Shown piece after piece: positions 54,605-63,526 of a stretch of DNA of 64,000 nucleotides; position 1 is the first letter of the stretch; each line of letters starts with the position of its first letter. Source of the stretch: Desulfatiglans sp. (lineage in GTDB: Bacteria > Desulfobacterota > DSM-4660 > Desulfatiglandales > HGW-15); assembly GCA_012513605.1 (NCBI GenBank), contig JAAZBV010000104.1:1-64000 (forward strand), in the 5' to 3' direction. The position numbers and the translations under genes are program-made. The notes beneath the pieces are model-generated. The model was given only the letters and a program-made list of their open reading frames with translations. It searched no databases and was not told where the DNA came from.

Positions 54605-57295
54605 TTAAAAATTTTTTCTCCTGACGAGGTTTAATATTTTTATATTTCCTTTTTCTTTTAAGTTCATGAAATATTCAATTTCTGTTTTTGAAAGAGAGGT
54701 CTCTTCCAGGATGATCAATATCCTTTTTCCTGATTCAATTACCTGGAGTAACCCTTTATCCATAATGGTTTCACTTTGAGATTTAACCCTGTTAATAGGA
54801 TAATTGTTGAAACCAAAGATATCAAAGTCTATTTTGAAATAAAAATAGGTGGATAAAGCAGCATCAGAGTTTTTATCCAGGTACTTCTTTAAATGATAGC
54901 TGACAGGTGCATAAAAATTAAATATATCCACCCCCCAGTTGATTATAACCTCTGAACTGCTGATAGCGGTTTTTATATCCCTGATTGAGGCATCATAAAG
55001 TTTCATCTTTTCGTATTGTGAAAAATCAAACGCCTGTGATTTTTCAATATCCATCATGCTCTCATATCTGCCTGTCTTACATAACATTGATTCGTAAACA
55101 GTGCCCCTGTTCTTAGGTATTACCCTTATAATCTTATCCTCATATAAAACAGTGAAAATCTCACAGCCGATAGAGCATTCCCTGCAGATAGATGGCTTTA
55201 CCTCTGTTTTAAACTGGGCGATCTTTTCAAGGACAAGGGATTTATCAAGGATTGCCCCGGATGGGCAGACAGATTCGCATGAGCCGCATTCAACGCAGCT
55301 TGTCTCAATAAGGCTCTTTTCCATTGAGGGGAGCATGTCTGTTTCAAACCCCCTGCCCGCAAAACCGAGCGCCCCTATGGCCTTGAGATCGCTGCACACC
55401 CTTATGCATTTACCGCACTTGATACACTTGGTTGAATCAAATACCAGATATTTTGAGGAGCTGTCTATATGCTGTTCCCTGATGCCTCCCCTGATGCGGT
55501 TTACATTTATTTTAAACCTTTCAGCATAGAGCCTTAACTTGCATTCATCCGCATCAAGGCAGCCGCATGAAAGGCACCTTTTAGCCTCGCGAACCGCCTG
55601 CTCTTCAGAGTAGGTAAAATCTACCTCATTAAAGTTATCAAGCCGCTCTTTAATGGGTAAAGAGCCCGATTTCTCTCTCTCTTGTTTGGGTGCGTGGGGG
55701 ATATAGTTTTTATCCACTTCTGTAAGTTTCTGTCCCAAAGAAAAATTAAATGCAGACCTGAAATCCTTAACCAGAGGCTGGTCTGAAAGCCATGAATGGA
55801 TAGATAAAGCCCCATACCTGCCATGGGCGATCGCACTTATGGCAATGGAAGGGCCTGTTACAGCATCACCACCAGCGAATATACCCGGTATATTTGTCTG
55901 GAATGTCCTCTCATCCACGTTGGCTGAGATGGTGTTATATTTTGTGAGGGAAATACCATTTGTCCCATCAACAGGGACATCAAGCCCGGAAGGATCAACA
56001 TACTGCCCAATGGCCGCAATAATTGTATCCGCCTCAATTGTCTCAAACTCTCCATCTACTGGTACCGGCCTTCTCCTCCCGCTTGAGTCTGCCTCGCCAA
56101 GCCCCATGACCTGACACTTGATCCCTGTTACCTTTCCATCCTGTGTAAGGATTTCAGTCGGTGCACGTAAGAATTTAAAGATGGCCCCTTCATGCCCCGC
56201 CTCTTCAATCTCAATATCCTCAGCAGGCATCTCATCCCTTGTCCTTCTGTAGACAATGGTAACATTCCCTGCGCCCAGGCGTACAGCCGTTCTTGCTGCA
56301 TCTATAGCAGTGTTACCTCCGCCCACAACCACAACGCCTTTACCGATATCAATCTTATTACCCTTTGCAACAGTGTATAAAAAATCTATCCCGCCAAACA
56401 CACCTTTTGCATCTTCATTCTTAACCCTCATGGCTGTGCTTTTCTGCGCGCCGATCGCTAAGAAAACCGCATCATACCTTTCCTTCAAATCCTTGATAGA
56501 GAAATCTTTGCCAAGGGTTTTGTTAAAATGAATCTTTACCCCCATGCGTGTTATGATCTCAATCTCTTTAGCCAGAAGACTTTTAGGGAGCCTGTATTCA
56601 GGTATGCCCCAGAGCAGCATCCCGCCGGGCCTGTCTGACTTTTCAAAGATCTCAACATCATAACCCTCTATCTTCAGATAATAGGCGCAGCTTAGCCCCG
56701 CGGGGCCTGCCCCGACTATTGCTATCCTTTTACCTGTAGCAGGTTTAACCTCAGGGATAAATGGCTCTTTAAGGTCTTCATCAGATACAAAGCGTTTTAT
56801 GTTATCAATAGCAACAGGGCCTTCCATAAGCCCCCTTCTGCACACATCCTCGCAGGGCTTGGGGCAGACCCTGCCGCAAACCAGGGGCAGCGGGTTTGTA
56901 TCCTTTATGGTCTTAATGGCGCTTTTATAGTCCCTGTTTGCGACATGGGCCACATATGACTGGATGTCAATGCCAGCAGGGCAGTTAAAGCGGCACGGTG
57001 CAATACAATCCCCTGCATGATCCGACAAAAGAAGCTCCATGCAGAGCCTTCTTGTCTCATTGATGTTTTGAGTATTGGTTTTTACAACCATGCCCTCTCT
57101 TACCTTTGTGGCGCATGCAGGCACAGAACCTTTTGCACCCTCAACCTCCACCACACATAAAAAGCATGATGTAAAGGGGATAAGCCTCGGGTCATTGCAT
57201 AGCGTTGGTATCTCTATACCGATACTTTCGCATGCCTCAAGTATTGTAATATCCTTATCTGTTTCAAAGGGTATGCCATCTATTGTAAGCTTCAT
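54605..57295 (-). CDS. Iron-sulfur flavoprotein: NuoG-type and GltD/NfnB-type fusion
   Basis: 896 residues, cytoplasmic. A [2Fe-2S] NuoG-like N-terminus (about 33-65, CFLCVVEVEG) and a cysteine-rich segment (CIAPCRFNCPAG, then VCGRVCPKPCEDVCRRG) lead into a GltD/NfnB-like FAD/NAD(P)H domain: IVGAGPAGLSCAYYL, GGMLLWGIPEYRLPK, VVVVGGGNTAIDAARTA, YRRTRDEMPA and FAGGDAVTGPSIAISAIAHG. A CLSCGC site and two [4Fe-4S] ferredoxin sites (CIKCGKCIRVC; CVECGSCESVC) follow, then a C-x2-C-x3-C remnant of the molybdopterin [4Fe-4S] domain (CRECSIGC). The last 130 residues look like a decayed NuoG end. With NuoF- and NuoE-like genes upstream it fits an electron-bifurcating NADPH/NADH/ferredoxin transhydrogenase (Stn type) or related Bfu enzyme. 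Confidence 0.85.
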   Translation of the reverse strand: MKLTIDGIPFETDKDITILEACESIGIEIPTLCNDPRLIPFTSCFLCVVEVEGAKGSVPACATKVREGMVVKTNTQNINETRRLCMELLLSDHAGDCIAPCRFNCPAGIDIQSYVAHVANRDYKSAIKTIKDTNPLPLVCGRVCPKPCEDVCRRGLMEGPVAIDNIKRFVSDEDLKEPFIPEVKPATGKRIAIVGAGPAGLSCAYYLKIEGYDVEIFEKSDRPGGMLLWGIPEYRLPKSLLAKEIEIITRMGVKIHFNKTLGKDFSIKDLKERYDAVFLAIGAQKSTAMRVKNEDAKGVFGGIDFLYTVAKGNKIDIGKGVVVVGGGNTAIDAARTAVRLGAGNVTIVYRRTRDEMPAEDIEIEEAGHEGAIFKFLRAPTEILTQDGKVTGIKCQVMGLGEADSSGRRRPVPVDGEFETIEADTIIAAIGQYVDPSGLDVPVDGTNGISLTKYNTISANVDERTFQTNIPGIFAGGDAVTGPSIAISAIAHGRYGALSIHSWLSDQPLVKDFRSAFNFSLGQKLTEVDKNYIPHAPKQEREKSGSLPIKERLDNFNEVDFTYSEEQAVREAKRCLSCGCLDADECKLRLYAERFKINVNRIRGGIREQHIDSSSKYLVFDSTKCIKCGKCIRVCSDLKAIGALGFAGRGFETDMLPSMEKSLIETSCVECGSCESVCPSGAILDKSLVLEKIAQFKTEVKPSICRECSIGCEIFTVLYEDKIIRVIPKNRGTVYESMLCKTGRYESMMDIEKSQAFDFSQYEKMKLYDASIRDIKTAISSSEVIINWGVDIFNFYAPVSYHLKKYLDKNSDAALSTYFYFKIDFDIFGFNNYPINRVKSQSETIMDKGLLQVIESGKRILIILEETSLSKTEIEYFMNLKEKGNIKILNLVRRKNF

Positions 57296-57312
57296 ATATT
57301 CAAATCCCCTGT

Positions 57313-59091
57313 TTACTCTGTATCAATTGCATTAAATTTGCATGTGGCGACACAGGCCCCGCACTTTATGCACTTTTGCTGATCTATAAAATGGCGTGTC
57401 TTTTTTTCTCCGGATATGGCCTTTACCGGGCATTTTCTTGCGCATGCAGTACACCCGATGCATTTATCATTTATGGTATAGGTCAATAGCTTTTTGCAGT
57501 ATTTTGCCGGGCACCTTTTATTTACAATATGCTCAACATATTCATCATAAAAATATTTAAGGGTTGTAAGCACAGGGTTTGGGGCTGAGCCGCCAAGGGC
57601 GCACAAAGAGGATGTTGAGCATTTTTTTGCGATCTCCTGAAGGAGTGTAAGGTCATCCATGGTGCCTTGCCCTTTGCATATCCTCTCAAGGATTTCAAGC
57701 ATCCTTTTTGTGCCGAGCCTGCAGAAGGTGCATTTACCGCATGATTCATTCTGTGTGAAATTTAAGAAGTATCTTGCAAGATCCACCATGCAGCTTCTCT
57801 CATCCATGATAACCATACCGCCTGAGCCCATGATGGCCCCTGTTTTAACAAGGCTCTCATAGTCAACAGGCAGATCAAGGAGCCTTTCAGGGATGCATCC
57901 ACCCGAAGGGCCACCCAGCTGAACCGCCTTGAATTTATATTCAGGCTCTGCCATGCCCCCGCCTATATCATATATGACCTCACGAAGGGTTGTTCCCATG
58001 GGCACCTCAACAAGGCCGCCCTTTTTGATTTTCCCTGCGAGGGCAAAGACCTTGGTGCCCCTGCTTTTTTCATACCCTGTCTCAGAATATTTGCTGCCCC
58101 CGTTCAGGATTATCCAGGGGATGTTCGCCAGGGTCTCAACATTATTTATTACAGTTGATTTCCCAAACACCCCCTTTTCAGCAGGATAAGGGGGCCGCAG
58201 GCTGGGCATACCCCTTTTCCCTTCTATTGATGCAATAAGGGCTGTCTCTTCTCCGCACACAAATGCCCCTGCACCCTCCTTTGTCTTAAGATCAAAAGAG
58301 AAACCGCTACCCATAATATTTTCGCCAAGGAACCCCCTTGCCTTTGCATCCTCTATTGCCTTAAGGCAGTGTTTAACTGCGAGTGGGTATTCTGCCCTGA
58401 CATATATATAACCGTGGTTGGCGCCTATTGCATAAGCGCCTATCAGCATGCCCTCTATTACTGAGTGGGGGTCACCCTCAAGCACACTCCTGTCCATAAA
58501 TGCGCCAGGGTCACCCTCATCAGCATTACATATAAAGTATCGACCTTCAGGCGCAGGGTTTTTTCTGGTAAGCTCCCACTTGAGCCCGGTAGGAAATCCT
58601 GCACCGCCGCGGCCCCTGAGCCCGGAATCCTTTATCTCCTGAACCACCTTTTCCGGCGGCATCGTAAGCGCCTTTAAAATGGCCTTGTATCCATCTTTAG
58701 CAATATAATCGTCGACTGAGGTGGGTGTGATTTTACCGCAGTTTCTGAGTACAATCCTTTTCTGCTTGGGGAAAAGGGCTGTATCATCAACAGGGTCCGC
58801 CTCAAACAGGATTTTTTCCATGTATGTTTTATTTTCAATGATTTCTGAGTCTATGAACTTTTCAACATCATCTTCGGTTATCTGTGCATAGAGGTACTCT
58901 TTGCCATCCCGAAAGGTCCTGACATTGACCTCTGAATAGCAGAGCCCTGCACACCCTGACTGTTTCAGTTCTACTCCTGCTATGCTTTTTGCCTTGAGGG
59001 CAGAGGCAAATTTATCATAAACCCTGTCTGCGCCTGCTGATTTACCGCATGTCCCCATCAGTACAACTATTTCTCTATTTCCCATAGTCAT
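57313..59091 (-). CDS. NuoF/HydB-like NADH and FMN subunit of a bifurcating oxidoreductase
   Basis: 592 residues, cytoplasmic. An N-terminal thioredoxin-like [2Fe-2S] domain (about 1-95; LMGTCGKSAGA, SGCAGLCYSEV) precedes the NuoF core: GLRGRGGAGFPTGLKWEL for FMN/NADH, CNADEGDPGAFMDR, YAIGANHGYIYVRAEYPLA, GGPSGGCIPERLL and the ESCGKCTFCRLGTKRMLEIL cluster. Two [4Fe-4S] ferredoxin sites close it (CIGCTACARKCPVKA; CIKCGACVATCKFNA). This domain order matches HydB of bifurcating hydrogenases. No H-cluster HydA is present. The 21-nt gap to the next gene and the 8-nt gap from NuoE indicate one operon. Confidence 0.9.
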   Translation of the reverse strand: MTMGNREIVVLMGTCGKSAGADRVYDKFASALKAKSIAGVELKQSGCAGLCYSEVNVRTFRDGKEYLYAQITEDDVEKFIDSEIIENKTYMEKILFEADPVDDTALFPKQKRIVLRNCGKITPTSVDDYIAKDGYKAILKALTMPPEKVVQEIKDSGLRGRGGAGFPTGLKWELTRKNPAPEGRYFICNADEGDPGAFMDRSVLEGDPHSVIEGMLIGAYAIGANHGYIYVRAEYPLAVKHCLKAIEDAKARGFLGENIMGSGFSFDLKTKEGAGAFVCGEETALIASIEGKRGMPSLRPPYPAEKGVFGKSTVINNVETLANIPWIILNGGSKYSETGYEKSRGTKVFALAGKIKKGGLVEVPMGTTLREVIYDIGGGMAEPEYKFKAVQLGGPSGGCIPERLLDLPVDYESLVKTGAIMGSGGMVIMDERSCMVDLARYFLNFTQNESCGKCTFCRLGTKRMLEILERICKGQGTMDDLTLLQEIAKKCSTSSLCALGGSAPNPVLTTLKYFYDEYVEHIVNKRCPAKYCKKLLTYTINDKCIGCTACARKCPVKAISGEKKTRHFIDQQKCIKCGACVATCKFNAIDTE

Positions 59092-59099
59092 ATCCTGTG

Positions 59100-59576
59100 T
59101 TAATACTCTTCAAGTATCTTTTTTATCTTCTCTTTTGTTAAGTGGGCATAGACCTTGTCATCGATCATCATGACCGGGGCAAGGGAACAGCATCCCAGGC
59201 ATGCAACATATTCAAGGGTGAATTTGTTTCCTCTGGAGGTTTCATTTTTGGAGATTTGCAGCATCTCGCTCACAGCCTCTCCTACGGTTTCAGCCCCTCC
59301 AACGTGGCATGCAGTCCCTTTACAGACCTTAATAATATGCTGGCCAACAGGGCTTAACCTGAACTGGGTATAAAAGGTAATGACCCCATATATATCGCTT
59401 TCATACATGGAGAGTTCGTTTGCTATTATAGATATTGCCTCTTTTGGAATGTACTTAAGTTTGTTCTGTATCCCCTGTAGAATGGGTATCAGGGAATCAT
59501 GTCTTTTACCAAAGCTTTGATAAAGAGCAGGCAGGGTTTGATGTATATCATCAGTAATTGTATTTTCAGGTTCCAC
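59100..59576 (-). CDS. NuoE/HydC-like [2Fe-2S] subunit
   Basis: 158 residues. Helical N-terminal bundle (LIPILQGIQNKLKYIPKEA) and the thioredoxin-like [2Fe-2S] domain with C-x4-C (VCKGTACHVGG) and C-x3-C (YVACLGCCSLAPVMMI). This is the standard small partner of NuoF/HydB. Translation starts at a GTG with GGGAG close upstream. First gene of the three-gene operon. Confidence 0.92.
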   Translation of the reverse strand: MEPENTITDDIHQTLPALYQSFGKRHDSLIPILQGIQNKLKYIPKEAISIIANELSMYESDIYGVITFYTQFRLSPVGQHIIKVCKGTACHVGGAETVGEAVSEMLQISKNETSRGNKFTLEYVACLGCCSLAPVMMIDDKVYAHLTKEKIKKILEEY

Positions 59577-59620
59577 TCTGTTCTCCCTCGAAGAATTTAT
59601 TTAACCAGGTAACAAATATT

Positions 59621-59779
59621 TTACCATGTTGGTTTTCCGGGTTGGTAATTTGCATTATCAAATTTCAGGCCTGCTAAGTCAGAACATTCATCCTGTGCCA
59701 GTATAGGTACAGCTACAGCGGAAATTGCCATAAGGATTAAGTTAATGAAAAGGCAGCTAATAAGATGTGATGCATTCAT
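59621..59779 (-). CDS. Small secreted peptide (52 residues)
   Basis: A short frame with GGGAGG 9 nt before its ATG. It reads as a Sec signal peptide (about 1-28, hydrophobic stretch SCLFINLILMAISAVAVPIL, AQ cleavage) and a 24-residue mature part DECSDLAGLKFDNAN..PTW. The mature start resembles the N-terminus of tannase/feruloyl esterase-like proteins (C..LAGL), so it may be a truncated remnant. The rest of the gap (59780-59992) holds only a hairpin. It is not a confirmed gene. Confidence 0.45.
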   Translation of the reverse strand: MNASHLISCLFINLILMAISAVAVPILAQDECSDLAGLKFDNANYQPGKPTW

Positions 59780-59921
59780 GGTGGTACCTCCCGGTTGTTT
59801 AATCTAATCGGGCGAATAATTTTATGCCTGAATGGATAATTTATTACCAGGCTGGTTATATGGCAGGATTACAACCGGTTGTCAAGGTGTAAGGTATGTG
59901 AGGCGGGGTGCATATCAAACA

Positions 59922-59961
59922 CAGCACCATACCTCATGGTATAAGCATGGTGCTGATTTTT
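59922..59961 (+). terminator. Orphan intrinsic-terminator-like hairpin
   Basis: CAGCACCAT (59922-59930) pairs with ATGGTGCTG (59947-59955) and is followed by ATTTTTTC. The T-tract is on the plus strand, but no plus-strand gene lies upstream, so its client is unclear. On the minus strand it lies between the cytochrome gene and the small peptide. Confidence 0.55.
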
Positions 59962-59992
59962 TCTTTCACCCTTCTGCCCAGGCAGGTAGATA

Positions 59993-60325
59993 TTACTCCT
60001 CATGACTTAATATAAATTCAACCAGCGAATTTAATTCATCTTCAGACAGCGCCTTTGTTTTTTCAAGGAATTTTTCCATGCTCTTTGCCTTTTCAAGATT
60101 CATTATCGGTTCGCTCTTCCCCTGAAAATATTTAACAAGCTTTTCTGTATCCCCATTATAAGCTTTTGAAATTTCAATTAGTGAGGGATATGTCTTTCCT
60201 GTATCTGCCTTATGACATATCCCGCACTTCAGGGAATCATAAACCGATTTATCATCAGCGCTGGCAGTGCTAAAGGAGTAAAAAATCAGAATAGTAAAAA
60301 GAATCAGTATTAAATAGGTTTTCAT
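59993..60325 (-). CDS. Monohaem cytochrome c
   Basis: 110 residues from ATG 60325, which has GAGG upstream; the open frame reaches 60367 but adds nothing family-like. Signal peptide about 1-24 (ILILFTILIFYSFSTASA). One haem site CGICH, followed by KADTGKTYPSL, and a candidate axial Met in EPIMNLEKA. Class I c-type fold, periplasmic. Stand-alone gene; the partner is unknown. Compare the haem-binding sensor kinase at 4132-6420. Confidence 0.85.
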   Translation of the reverse strand: MKTYLILILFTILIFYSFSTASADDKSVYDSLKCGICHKADTGKTYPSLIEISKAYNGDTEKLVKYFQGKSEPIMNLEKAKSMEKFLEKTKALSEDELNSLVEFILSHEE

Positions 60326-60463
60326 AGTTAACCTCCATGACATGTTGAGTGATTTTGACCGCTTCAAACTGGGAGGATGATATCACAACAAAAAAATATA
60401 GGAAATAATTACATTGTTTAAAAAATTATCGTGAAGATTATGATATCAGGGTATTCTTACCCT

Positions 60464-60491
60464 GTAGAGACAAGGCATGCCTTGTCTCTAC
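60464..60491. repeat. Perfect 28-bp palindrome of a dispersed family
   Basis: gtagagacaaggca and its exact reverse complement, no loop. The same outer sequence occurs at 6455-6502 with a 28-nt insertion. It lies directly downstream of the frameshifted gene at 60507. Confidence 0.85.
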
Positions 60492-60506
60492 GGTAAAGGT
60501 GTAAAT

Positions 60507-60862
60507 TTACTGGCTTTTTTCAGCCTGATTATTAGCCCCTCCCAAAAACTGCACACTCATTTCCAGCATGGAATTCTGTGAATCAATATAGGAATTGAAC
60601 TGGGCCTGCTGTGAATCGGTAAGGATGCCTTTTGAGGAATTAAGGTATCCGGTGAAAAGGTTCTTTTGAAGGTTAACCGACTTCTCCAGATTTTCTTTGC
60701 TAAGCACAGGCTCATTAGGGTTTATAGACTGCTGAACATCCTTCTGCATTTCAAGGTTATTCTGTATCTCTGATTTATGATAACGGCTATCAGGGCCACA
60801 ACCGCAATACAGAGAACAACCTGAAGCACGCTAAACTTTTTATCTTCTCTCTTTATTTCCAT
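60507..60862 (-). pseudogene. Frameshifted small membrane-anchored protein
   Basis: From ATG 60862, with AGGAGG just upstream, frame 1 gives a charged start and a TM helix (FSVLQVVLCIAVVALIAVII). It then runs out of sense at about 60775. The -1 frame continues from KSEIQNNLEMQKD into a well-formed helical protein (LEKSVNLQKNLFTGYLNSSK) ending at 60507. One missing base near 60775-60785 joins the two into about 115 residues. It could be a disrupted gene, a sequencing error, or recoding; no slippery heptamer is obvious. It follows the ABC operon on the same strand after 39 nt. Confidence 0.6.
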
Positions 60863-60901
60863 ATTTACCTCCTCATCTTATTGATCATTAAACAGGTAAT
60901 G

Positions 60902-61564
60902 CTATAAATCCTTTTTGTTATAGAGTGCTACTGTCAAAGGAACTGAGATTGCCAAAAGAAGAACGGCACTTCCAAACAGAATTATTGATCCTGTGATCTC
61001 CTGACAAAATATAAAATCCGTCAGGCTTGATCTATCTGAATCAAAGAAACTGGCCAGAGTCAACGCTCCTAAAACCATCCAGAGAATTACTGAGACCCCA
61101 TTTGACTTTGAGAAACCAAACCTGAAATAAAATGGTAAAGTAAAGGAGGTCAAAAAAGCCAGGATCAGGAAGACTAATATGATGTAACCTGCAGGTAAAG
61201 GTTGCCTCGCTTCTACAGAGAGAGAAAAGTTGAAGAATATGAAACCCCTGTTTACAAGATATGCGATTAAAAGATAAATGGCCGTTATTACCACAACGCC
61301 TAAATAGCGGGATAACACTATTTCGCTGCGCCGGACAGGAAGAGATGCAAAATATTTTTCTGTGGGATGTTTTTCATCAAGGCTGAAAAGATTCTGGATA
61401 TAGTTGTAGATGAATAGAAACAAAGGAAGCAGACTTATATCGTTTACCAATGAGGCAAATATAACGCTTAACGTAAAAAGTGCTGTGGACAGATTCGACA
61501 TGATCCTATCACTCTTTAAGGCATCAAAATCCCGACGAACCAGATTGATAATATTTCCTTTCAT
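60902..61564 (-). CDS. ABC-2 type permease (second copy)
   Basis: 220 residues from ATG 61564 (AAGG upstream; aligns with the start of its paralogue), although a TTG at 61579 is also in frame. Six TM helices. Near residue 10 it has INLVRRDFDALKSDRI, then EKYFASLPVRRSEIVLSRYL, a motif shared with the 61601-62254 permease (ERFFASLAVRRREIVLSRYF). The two likely form a heterodimeric channel with the ATPase at 62244-63116. Confidence 0.82.
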   Translation of the reverse strand: MKGNIINLVRRDFDALKSDRIMSNLSTALFTLSVIFASLVNDISLLPLFLFIYNYIQNLFSLDEKHPTEKYFASLPVRRSEIVLSRYLGVVVITAIYLLIAYLVNRGFIFFNFSLSVEARQPLPAGYIILVFLILAFLTSFTLPFYFRFGFSKSNGVSVILWMVLGALTLASFFDSDRSSLTDFIFCQEITGSIILFGSAVLLLAISVPLTVALYNKKDL

Positions 61565-61600
61565 TTTTGTCCTTTTCAAGCTCTGACCGTTAGAGAGTCT

Positions 61601-62254
61601 TTATATGTCCCTTTTTAAGTATATGCCTGAAGATATCCTGATAGAGAGAACAAATAAAAGGATTGCAATCCCTGTCAGAATAAATGCCATTATAGATGTA
61701 TCCTCCAATGAAAATTTTCTTATCTTTTCGAACAGTCCTGGTATTTTAAATACAGCGAAGAAGAGGGCATAAAAGGCCGCCATAAACCCAAATGATATAA
61801 GATTCATTGCTTTTGTGACTCCATATTTGAAGTAAACCGGGAAAGAGATAGATATAAGCAATGACACAACCATCAAGACCAATGAAAAATAACCGGGAGG
61901 GAGCTGAAATTTTAGCTTGCCCGCAAGATAAAATCCAAAATTTGCCGAATAGGCCAGAATTAGATGAACAGCCATTATCACTGCTATCCCGAAATACCTT
62001 GATAAAACAATCTCTCTGCGTCGTACAGCGAGGGAGGCAAAAAATCTTTCTGTCCTGTATTTTTCTTCCAACATGAAAGTGTTCAAGCCATACGATAATG
62101 TAAAAATTGGTAAAAAAAGCAGGGCAAGAGACTTCCATGCCGGGGCAATAGAAGATAAAACTATTACTGGTAAAAATACAGATACCCCTATCGCCTTTTC
62201 TGTCCACAGGGTATAGAAATCCTTTCTAATGAGGCTGATTATATTACCTGCCAT
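61601..62254 (-). CDS. ABC-2 type permease (first copy)
   Basis: 217 residues, six TM helices, starting ISLIRKDFYTLWTEKAIG. Tandem paralogue of the 60902-61564 gene. Start overlaps the ATPase stop by 11 nt. YtrA-type operons in Gram-positives carry similar paired permeases linked to envelope stress; substrate here unknown. Confidence 0.85.
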   Translation of the reverse strand: MAGNIISLIRKDFYTLWTEKAIGVSVFLPVIVLSSIAPAWKSLALLFLPIFTLSYGLNTFMLEEKYRTERFFASLAVRRREIVLSRYFGIAVIMAVHLILAYSANFGFYLAGKLKFQLPPGYFSLVLMVVSLLISISFPVYFKYGVTKAMNLISFGFMAAFYALFFAVFKIPGLFEKIRKFSLEDTSIMAFILTGIAILLFVLSIRISSGIYLKRDI

Positions 62255-63116
62255 TTTGCTCCCCTTTTACTGTAAAAACCATTATATCTTCAAGGGTCGC
62301 CCTTTCGGTGATTGCATCCGCGCCAATCAGGGTAGCAAGTTTATCAGCAGAGGCGCTTAGCGCCTCAAAACCGGTTCGCATTTCACGGACTCCGACACAC
62401 ATCTCGCGCCCCTTTTCATCAAGACGGCTCAATGGGCCTTTTACTATTTTGTACCTGTCCAGAATATCATCCTTTGTCTCTGAGAAGACAATCCGTCCGC
62501 TATCGATCAGGGTTATGTAGTCTGCAATCTTTTCAAGGTCAGTTGTTATGTGTGTAGAAAAGAGAATAGACCTGTGCTCATCCTGGATAATCCGGTAAAG
62601 GATATCTATAAACTCACTCCTGAACACCGGATCAAGCCCGCTGCTTGGCTCATCCATAATAAGGAGTTCTGCGTTGTGTGAAAGAGCTAGTGCAAGTGAG
62701 AGCTTGGTTCTCTGGCCGTGTGACAACGCCTCTGTCTTTTGCTCAGGGTCAAGGTTGAAGGTTTTAATAAGCCTGTAAAATTCAGCATTGTTCCACTCTT
62801 TGTAAAAACGGCCGGTCATCTTCCCGACATCTCTTACTGTCATGATGCCGCCATAAAAGGCCTGTTCATCATAGACAAACCCGATCTTTTCCCTGATCTC
62901 AGCGCTGTCCGGCCCCATCTCCTTTCCAAGAACCTCAATTGAACCTGCGTTTTTATGAATAAGCCCCATAATAAGTTTTATGGTTGTGGTCTTGCCAGCC
63001 CCGTTCCTGCCGATAAACCCCATGACCGTACCGCGGGGCAGGCTGAATGATACATCTGATAATGCAAACCCGGTGTAATGTTTTGAAAGCCCTGTTACCT
63101 TAATGGCATTTTCCAT
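62244..63116 (-). CDS. ABC transporter ATP-binding protein
   Basis: 290 residues. Walker A GRNGAGKTTT (about 37-46), Q-loop FVYDEQAFYGG, signature LSHGQRTKLSLALAL (LSHGQ instead of LSGGQ), Walker B LLIMDEPSSGLD, switch His in STHI. The last 80 residues are the C-terminal extension usual in YtrB-like ATPases. Starts immediately after the GntR gene. Confidence 0.92.
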   Translation of the reverse strand: MENAIKVTGLSKHYTGFALSDVSFSLPRGTVMGFIGRNGAGKTTTIKLIMGLIHKNAGSIEVLGKEMGPDSAEIREKIGFVYDEQAFYGGIMTVRDVGKMTGRFYKEWNNAEFYRLIKTFNLDPEQKTEALSHGQRTKLSLALALSHNAELLIMDEPSSGLDPVFRSEFIDILYRIIQDEHRSILFSTHITTDLEKIADYITLIDSGRIVFSETKDDILDRYKIVKGPLSRLDEKGREMCVGVREMRTGFEALSASADKLATLIGADAITERATLEDIMVFTVKGEQNGR

Positions 63117-63503
63117 CTATTTTTCCTCCTCAAATACGATCATCAGCATTGACTGCAATTCATCTAAGGTCATGCCAATGCGTTTTGCCTCGTTTGCCGC
63201 CTCATCAAGCTTTTCTTCCACGATCCGCATCCGCTGCTCCCTGAATAATTCCTTGTTCTTTACAGATACATAGCAACCCTTACCCTGAACCGAAGTAAGA
63301 AATCCCGCTGCAACCAGTTCGTCATAGGCCCTTTTTACTGTGATGACACTCACCCTCAAGTCCTGCGCCAGGGTGCGAATGGATGGGAGTTCATCCCCGT
63401 CGTTAAGATCCCCTGAAACAATAAGAGTCCTGATTCGGTCCTCTATCTGTTCATAGATGGGCCTGGGCGAGGTCTGGGATATGATTATGCTTATGTTACT
63501 CAT
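63117..63503 (-). CDS. GntR-family regulator, YtrA subfamily
   Basis: 128 residues. Winged-helix domain about 10-75: PIYEQIEDRIRTLIVSGDL, DELPSIRTLAQDLRVSVITV (recognition helix), AAGFLTSVQGKGCYV. The short helical C-terminal 45 residues, with no ligand domain, define YtrA-type repressors. It precedes and is coupled with the ABC genes, and likely represses them through the palindrome in its own promoter (63527-63557). Confidence 0.9.
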   Translation of the reverse strand: MSNISIIISQTSPRPIYEQIEDRIRTLIVSGDLNDGDELPSIRTLAQDLRVSVITVKRAYDELVAAGFLTSVQGKGCYVSVKNKELFREQRMRIVEEKLDEAANEAKRIGMTLDELQSMLMIVFEEEK

Positions 63504-63526
63504 TTATCCTCCTGTTCAGCAGTGTT

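Noticed and set aside
54605-59576. Bifurcating [FeFe] hydrogenase
   Set aside because: HydB- and HydC-like subunits are present, but no H-cluster motif is found in any protein of the operon.
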